This document shows, piece after piece, positions 57,821 through 64,000 of a stretch of DNA of 64,000 nt (positions are counted from its first letter, which is position 1; each line of letters opens with the position of its first letter). Both the position numbers and the translations under genes were made by a program. The notes beneath the pieces are model-generated. The model did not search any database and was not told where the DNA came from. It saw nothing but the letters and a program-made list of their open reading frames with translations. The stretch covers positions 428,207 through 492,206 of the forward strand of contig NZ_LT976853.1 in assembly GCF_900249755.1 (NCBI RefSeq). Reading direction: 5' to 3'. Origin of the DNA: Cupriavidus taiwanensis (lineage in GTDB: Bacteria > Pseudomonadota > Gammaproteobacteria > Burkholderiales > Burkholderiaceae).

Positions 57821-59500
57821 ATGGAAACCACCTATGACTACGTCATCGTCGGCGCGGGTTCGGCGGGCTGCGCGCTGGCGGGGCGCCTGGCCGACAGCGG
57901 CGACGACACCATCGCGCTGGTCGAGGCCGGGCACCACGACCACCATGTGCTGGTGCGCACACCCGCCGGGCTGGCCGCGATGCTGCCGCGCGCGGGCGCG
58001 CGCAACTACGGCTTCCAGACCGTGCCGCAGCCTGGCCTGAACGGCCGCCGCGGCTACCAGCCGCGCGGGCGCGGGCTGGGCGGCAGTTCGTCGCTCAACG
58101 CCATGATCTACACGCGCGGCCGGCCCGCCGACTACGATGCCTGGGCCGACGCCGGTTGCGATGGCTGGGCCTGGGACGACGTGCTGCCGTACTTCCGCCG
58201 CGCCGAATGCAACGAACGCCTGGCGGGCAGCGATGACGATCCGCTGCACGGCGGCAACGGCCCGCTGCATGTCAGCGACCTGCGCACGCCCAACCCGTTC
58301 GCCGAGCGCTTTATCGAGGCCGCGCAGCAGGCCGGCTATCCGCGCAACGACGATTTCAACGGCGAAGAGCAGGAGGGCGTGGGCTGGTACCAGGTCACGC
58401 AGCACGCGGGCGAGCGCTGGAATGCCGCGCGCGCCTACCTGCACGGCGGCAACGTGCGCGACCGCGCCTGCAACGGCGGCCGGGCGCGGCTGCAGGTGCT
58501 GACCGACACGCAGGCGCTGCGCATCGTCTTCGAAGGCCGCCACGCCGCCGGAGTGCTGGTGTTGCGTGACGGCCGCCAGCAGCTGCTGCGCGCGCGTCGC
58601 GACGTGATCGTGTGCGCGGGCACGTTCGGCTCGCCGCAGCTGCTGATGGTCTCGGGCGTCGGTCCCGCCGCGCACCTGCGCGAGCACGGCATCGACGTCG
58701 TGCATGACCTGCCCGGCGTGGGCGCCAACCTGCAGGATCATCTGGACGTGGTGCTGCACAAGCGCACCGCCGTGCCCGAGCTGTTCGGGGTGTCGTTCGG
58801 CGGCGTGGCGCGGCTGCTGTCCGAAATGCTGCGCTACCGGCGCGAGCGCGCCGGCATGATGTCGAGCAACTTCGCCGAGGCCGGCGGCTTCGTGCGCAGC
58901 CATCCGGCGCTGCCCGAGCCCGACCTGCAGCTGCATTTCGTGGTCGGCCTGGCGGACGACCATATGCGCAAGCTGAATCTCGGCCACGGCTATTCCTGCC
59001 ACGTATGCCTGCTGCGCCCGCGCAGCCGCGGCGAAGTGCGGCTGGCCGCGGCCGATATCCGGCGCGCGCCGCTGATCGACCCGAAGTACCTGAGCGACGC
59101 GCGCGACCTCGACGACATGGTGGCCGGCGTGCGCATCGTGCGCAGCATCCTGGCGCAGCCGCAGCTGGCGTGCTTCGGCGGGCGCGAGCTGTATACGGCC
59201 GGGCTGCGCGCCGATGGCAGCGACGATGCCGCGGTGCGCGAACTGGTCCGCGCGCGCGCCGATACCATCTACCACCCGGTCGGCACCTGCCGCATGGGCA
59301 TGGACGCGATGGCGGTGGTCGACCCGCAGCTGCGCGTGCGCGGCGTCGAGGGGCTGCGCGTGGTCGATGCCTCGGTGATGCCCACGCTGATCGGGGGCAA
59401 CACCAATGCGCCCGCGATCATGATCGGCGAGCGCGCGCACGACCTGATCCGCTATGCGCCGCGGGTGATGCTGCGGGTGCTGGAGTCGATGGAAGCCTAG
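57821..59500 (+). CDS. GMC-family FAD oxidoreductase, alcohol dehydrogenase-like
   Basis: 559 residues from ATG 57821 with GGGGGAGACAG upstream. FAD fold V-I-V-G-A-G-S-A-G-C-A-L-A at residues 7-19, G-R-G-L-G-G-S-S-S-L-N-A-M-I-Y, and the GMC second signature G-S-P-Q-L-L-M-V-S-G-V-G. The active-site His is in Y-H-P-V-G-T-C-R-M-G, with a second base in G-G-N-T-N-A-P-A. Similar to choline dehydrogenase and AlkJ-type alcohol dehydrogenases; substrate most likely an alcohol. Its stop overlaps the convergent acyl-CoA dehydrogenase gene by 4 bases. Confidence 0.9.
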   Translation: METTYDYVIVGAGSAGCALAGRLADSGDDTIALVEAGHHDHHVLVRTPAGLAAMLPRAGARNYGFQTVPQPGLNGRRGYQPRGRGLGGSSSLNAMIYTRGRPADYDAWADAGCDGWAWDDVLPYFRRAECNERLAGSDDDPLHGGNGPLHVSDLRTPNPFAERFIEAAQQAGYPRNDDFNGEEQEGVGWYQVTQHAGERWNAARAYLHGGNVRDRACNGGRARLQVLTDTQALRIVFEGRHAAGVLVLRDGRQQLLRARRDVIVCAGTFGSPQLLMVSGVGPAAHLREHGIDVVHDLPGVGANLQDHLDVVLHKRTAVPELFGVSFGGVARLLSEMLRYRRERAGMMSSNFAEAGGFVRSHPALPEPDLQLHFVVGLADDHMRKLNLGHGYSCHVCLLRPRSRGEVRLAAADIRRAPLIDPKYLSDARDLDDMVAGVRIVRSILAQPQLACFGGRELYTAGLRADGSDDAAVRELVRARADTIYHPVGTCRMGMDAMAVVDPQLRVRGVEGLRVVDASVMPTLIGGNTNAPAIMIGERAHDLIRYAPRVMLRVLESMEA

Positions 59501-61167
59501 CCTTCGAAGCCGCGCGACGCCACCCGCGCGAGCGCATCGGCATCGGCATCCAGCGTGCCGAACACGCGCCCGTGCTGGCGCCCGAGCCGGCTGGCGACGA
59601 ACAGTTCCGCGTTCTCGTGGTCGGCATGCGCCAGCATCAGCGCCGCCTGCGCGGTCAGCACCAGGCCCTGGGCAAAGCGGCGGGCATTGGCCTCGAGCTG
59701 GTCGGCGGGCTCGCGCAGCATGGCCTGCAGCGAGGCCAGTTCGGCGCGCACCGCCGGGTGGCCGCCGGCGCGGCGCGACAGGTCCTGCAGCAGGCGCGCG
59801 CCATCGTCGGGGTTGCGCTGGAGCGCGCGCAGCACGTCCAGGCACATGATGTTGCCCGAGCCTTCCCAGATCGAATTGACCGGCGCCTCGCGGTACAGCC
59901 GCGCCATCGGGCCTTCCTCGACATAGCCGTTGCCGCCCCAGACTTCCATCGCCTCGCCGGTGGCTTCGAGCGTGCGCTTGCAGACCCAGAACTTGGCCGC
60001 GGGCGTGACCACGCGTTTCCATGCGGCGGCCAGCGGATCCTCGTCGGCGTGCGCGAAGGCGTGGCCCAGTTCCATCATCAGCAGCGTGGCGGCTTCGGAT
60101 TCGAGCGCCAGGTCGGCCAGCACGTTGCGCATCAGCGGCTGGTCGCACAGCAGGCGGCCGAAGGCGCTGCGGTGGCGCGTATGGTGCAGCGCCTGCACGA
60201 AGGCCGCGCGCAGGATCGCGGCGCTGCCGATCACGCAGTCGAGCCGCGTGCTGGTGGCCATCTCGATGATGGTCGGGATGCCGCGGCCTTCCTCGCCGAT
60301 CAGGATGCCGGTGGCGTCGCGGAACTCGACTTCGCTGCTGGCATTGGAGCGGTTGCCGAGCTTGTCCTTGAGCCGCTGGATCTGCACCGCGTTGCGGCTG
60401 CCATCGTCGCGAAAGCGCGGCACGAAGAAGCACGACAGCGGACCGTCTTCTGCGCCCATGCGCGCCACCACCAGGTGCGCATCGCACATCGGCGCTGAGA
60501 AGAACCACTTGTGGCCGGTCAGCGCGTATTCGGCGCCGCGGCCTTCGCCGCCGGCGCCGTGTAAGGGGCGCGCCACCGTGGTGTTGGCGCGCACGTCGGA
60601 ACCCCCTTGCTTCTCGGTCATGCCCATGCCGACCATGATCGCGGTCTTGTCGCGCCACGGCAGGTCGCGCGCGTCATGCCCGGTCGCGTACAGGCGCGGT
60701 TCCAGCTCGGCGAACAGCGCGGCTTCCTTGCGCAGCACGGGGATGCTGGCAAAGGTCATGGTGGGCGGGCACAGCGAGCCCGATTCCACCTGCGCCTGCA
60801 GGAAGTAGCCCGCGGTGCGCGCCGCCCACGCGCCCGCGCGCGGTTGCGCGAACGGCAGCGCCTGCAGCTGCTGGCTGCGCAGCAGCCCCAGCAGCGCGTG
60901 CCAGCCGGGATGGAACTCGACCACGTCGATGCGCTCGCCGGTGCGGCTGTGGGTGTGCAGCTCGGGCGTATGGCGGTTGGCGTCGGCGGCCCATTGCTGC
61001 ACTTCCGGTTCGCCCAGCCGCGCGCCGAACTGCCGCAGCGTGTCGGCGTGCCAGCCGCCGCCCAGGCGCTCCAGCGCGGCCCGCAGCATGGGATCGCGGT
61101 CGAACAGGTTGTAGTGCGCGAGATCCGGCACCTGGTTGAAGACGCGATGGGTGGCGGCGTCGGTCAT
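59497..61167 (-). CDS. Acyl-CoA dehydrogenase family, AidB-like
   Basis: 556 residues from ATG 61167 with CAGGAGACATC upstream. AidB-type layout: N-terminal V-F-N-Q-V-P-D-L-A-H-Y-N-L-F, then M-G-M-T-E-K-Q-G-G-S-D-V-R-A-N-T, T-G-H-K-W-F-F-S-A-P-M-C-D-A, and Y-V-E-E-G-P-M-A-R-L-Y-R-E-A-P-V-N-S-I-W-E-G-S. E. coli AidB is a DNA-damage response flavoprotein of uncertain activity; a true acyl-CoA dehydrogenase role cannot be ruled out. Single gene. Confidence 0.9.
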   Translation of the reverse strand: MTDAATHRVFNQVPDLAHYNLFDRDPMLRAALERLGGGWHADTLRQFGARLGEPEVQQWAADANRHTPELHTHSRTGERIDVVEFHPGWHALLGLLRSQQLQALPFAQPRAGAWAARTAGYFLQAQVESGSLCPPTMTFASIPVLRKEAALFAELEPRLYATGHDARDLPWRDKTAIMVGMGMTEKQGGSDVRANTTVARPLHGAGGEGRGAEYALTGHKWFFSAPMCDAHLVVARMGAEDGPLSCFFVPRFRDDGSRNAVQIQRLKDKLGNRSNASSEVEFRDATGILIGEEGRGIPTIIEMATSTRLDCVIGSAAILRAAFVQALHHTRHRSAFGRLLCDQPLMRNVLADLALESEAATLLMMELGHAFAHADEDPLAAAWKRVVTPAAKFWVCKRTLEATGEAMEVWGGNGYVEEGPMARLYREAPVNSIWEGSGNIMCLDVLRALQRNPDDGARLLQDLSRRAGGHPAVRAELASLQAMLREPADQLEANARRFAQGLVLTAQAALMLAHADHENAELFVASRLGRQHGRVFGTLDADADALARVASRGFEG

Positions 61168-61399
61168 GATGTCTCCTGGATCGGGGCTGGCCGTTTGCTT
61201 GCATGGTAGAGCACTTGGAGCACCTGGAGCACTAAACGAACGTGGGGCCCGCGTGAGTGCAGGGTCGTCCGCCTGGCGTAGGCTTTTGCGATGCAGCATG
61301 CGCGATTCGATACCTTTCTGCACAGCTGTGGCACCACCCCCGATGGCCAACTGGCACTGGCGCCCACCGGTGCTCTGTGCTTAAATTCACCCCGTTGGA
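61168..61399. other. Spacer before the thiC riboswitch
   Basis: 232 bases between the AidB-like start and the TPP aptamer; with the aptamer and leader the gene-free gap is 430 bases. It should carry promoters in both directions. No clear -35/-10 pair was picked out. Confidence 0.5.
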
Positions 61400-63478
<2,079 letters not shown>

Positions 63479-63611
63479 GGCGGTAGCAGTACGGGCCCGG
63501 CCTCGCAAGCCAGGCCCGCGCATGATCCGCCGCCGCGCAGCGCCCCGCGCGGCGGCACCGATAACAAGGAGGCCGGACGCGGCCGCATGGCGCGCCCGGC
63601 ACAACACCCTC

Positions 63612-64000
63612 ATGACAGCAGTGCAGTCGTTTGACGTCGCCATCCTCGGGGCCGGCCTTGCCGGCCGCCTGGCCGCCTGGTTGCTGGTCCGCAGCGGCGC
63701 CCGCGTGGCGCTGGTGGAGCGGGCCGGCCCGGACGGCGCGGGCTCGGCCGCCTATGTGGCCGCGGCCATGCTGGCGCCGCTGGCCGAGTCGGCCATCGCC
63801 GAGCGCCGCATCGTCGACCTCGGCATCGCCAGCGTCGACCTGTGGCGCGCGTGGCTGGCCGAGCTGGCCGAGCCGGTCTTCTTCCAGGAAGACGGCACGC
63901 TGGTGGTCTGGCATGCGCGCGACCGTGCCGAGATGTCGCTGTTCACCAGCCGCATGCGCGCCGTGGCGCCGCCCGAACTGGTGGCGCAGCGGCTGCGCGC
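63612..64000 (+). CDS. thiO: Glycine oxidase ThiO-like FAD enzyme, 5' part
   Basis: Cut by the right edge after 129 codons. FAD-binding V-A-I-L-G-A-G-L-A-G-R-L-A-A-W at residues 9-23 and A-A-A-M-L-A-P-L-A-E fit the ThiO/DAO oxidoreductases, which make the imine for the thiazole half of thiamine. The position after thiC supports this over another D-amino acid oxidase. ATG 63612. Confidence 0.87.
   Translation, partial: MTAVQSFDVAILGAGLAGRLAAWLLVRSGARVALVERAGPDGAGSAAYVAAAMLAPLAESAIAERRIVDLGIASVDLWRAWLAELAEPVFFQEDGTLVVWHARDRAEMSLFTSRMRAVAPPELVAQRLR

Noticed and set aside
57629..60658. 1009-codon minus-strand frame
   Set aside because: Covers the GMC gene in antisense and part of the AidB-like gene in another frame; no recognisable protein features.

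Overview
The window is a high-GC, gene-dense bacterial chromosome segment with 62 protein-coding genes called. Gene content and protein style point to a Burkholderiaceae betaproteobacterium, most likely Cupriavidus/Ralstonia. Supporting features are a one-cysteine DksA, SlmA, RegBA, MetX-MetW, a Kdo 3-hydroxylase, a Bug-type solute receptor, a TPP riboswitch before thiC and a class III PPK2. This assignment comes from recognition only; no database search was run. No rRNA, tRNA, CRISPR array, insertion sequence or prophage was seen.

Layout. (1) 1-12.7 kb: leucine/isovalerate catabolism (3-methylcrotonyl-CoA carboxylase beta, methylglutaconyl-CoA hydratase, carboxylase alpha, HMG-CoA lyase). 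A complete biotin operon bioA-F-D-B sits inside it, directly before the biotin-carrying alpha subunit. An unlinked fimbrial adhesin and a glyoxylate/hydroxypyruvate reductase are interspersed. (2) 12.7-14.9 kb: four tightly coupled genes (YbaK-like deacylase, hotdog thioesterase, DUF1289 protein, metallo-beta-lactamase fold hydrolase). (3) 15-22 kb, minus strand: a zinc-limitation block with a ZnuD-like TonB receptor, a small His/Cys protein, a COG0523 GTPase lacking CxCC, a zinc-finger-less DksA, a canonical COG0523 GTPase and Zur. A matching candidate Zur operator lies before both zur and the first GTPase gene.

(4) 22-31.5 kb: fluoroacetate dehalogenase-like hydrolase, Bug receptor, HslVU, RegBA redox two-component system, PCuAC copper chaperone, LysR/YdcZ pair and a small Cys-rich protein. 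(5) 31.8-36.5 kb: argB, HAD nucleotidase coupled to slmA, then metX-metW behind a SAM-II-like riboswitch and an intrinsic terminator. (6) 36.5-45 kb: accessory regulators and transporters with well-formed operators, AmpG, an M48 protease and a large cytoplasmic-looking subtilase with an unrecognised N-terminal region.

(7) 45-49.8 kb: argC, an MqsRA toxin-antitoxin pair with a textbook operator, exonuclease III, pyrE and a patatin phospholipase. (8) 49.8-56.1 kb: PPK2, dapF, two lipid A acyltransferases, metK behind a second SAM-II-like element, and a Kdo hydroxylase. (9) 56.1-64 kb: aldehyde dehydrogenase, GMC oxidoreductase, AidB-like acyl-CoA dehydrogenase, then TPP riboswitch-thiC-thiO, cut by the window edge.

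The strongest leads are the two SAM-II-like elements on metX and metK, and the zinc block with its CxCC-less GTPase, Cys-poor DksA and shared operator. Other leads are the nested biotin/leucine locus and the intracellular subtilase next to an M48 protease.
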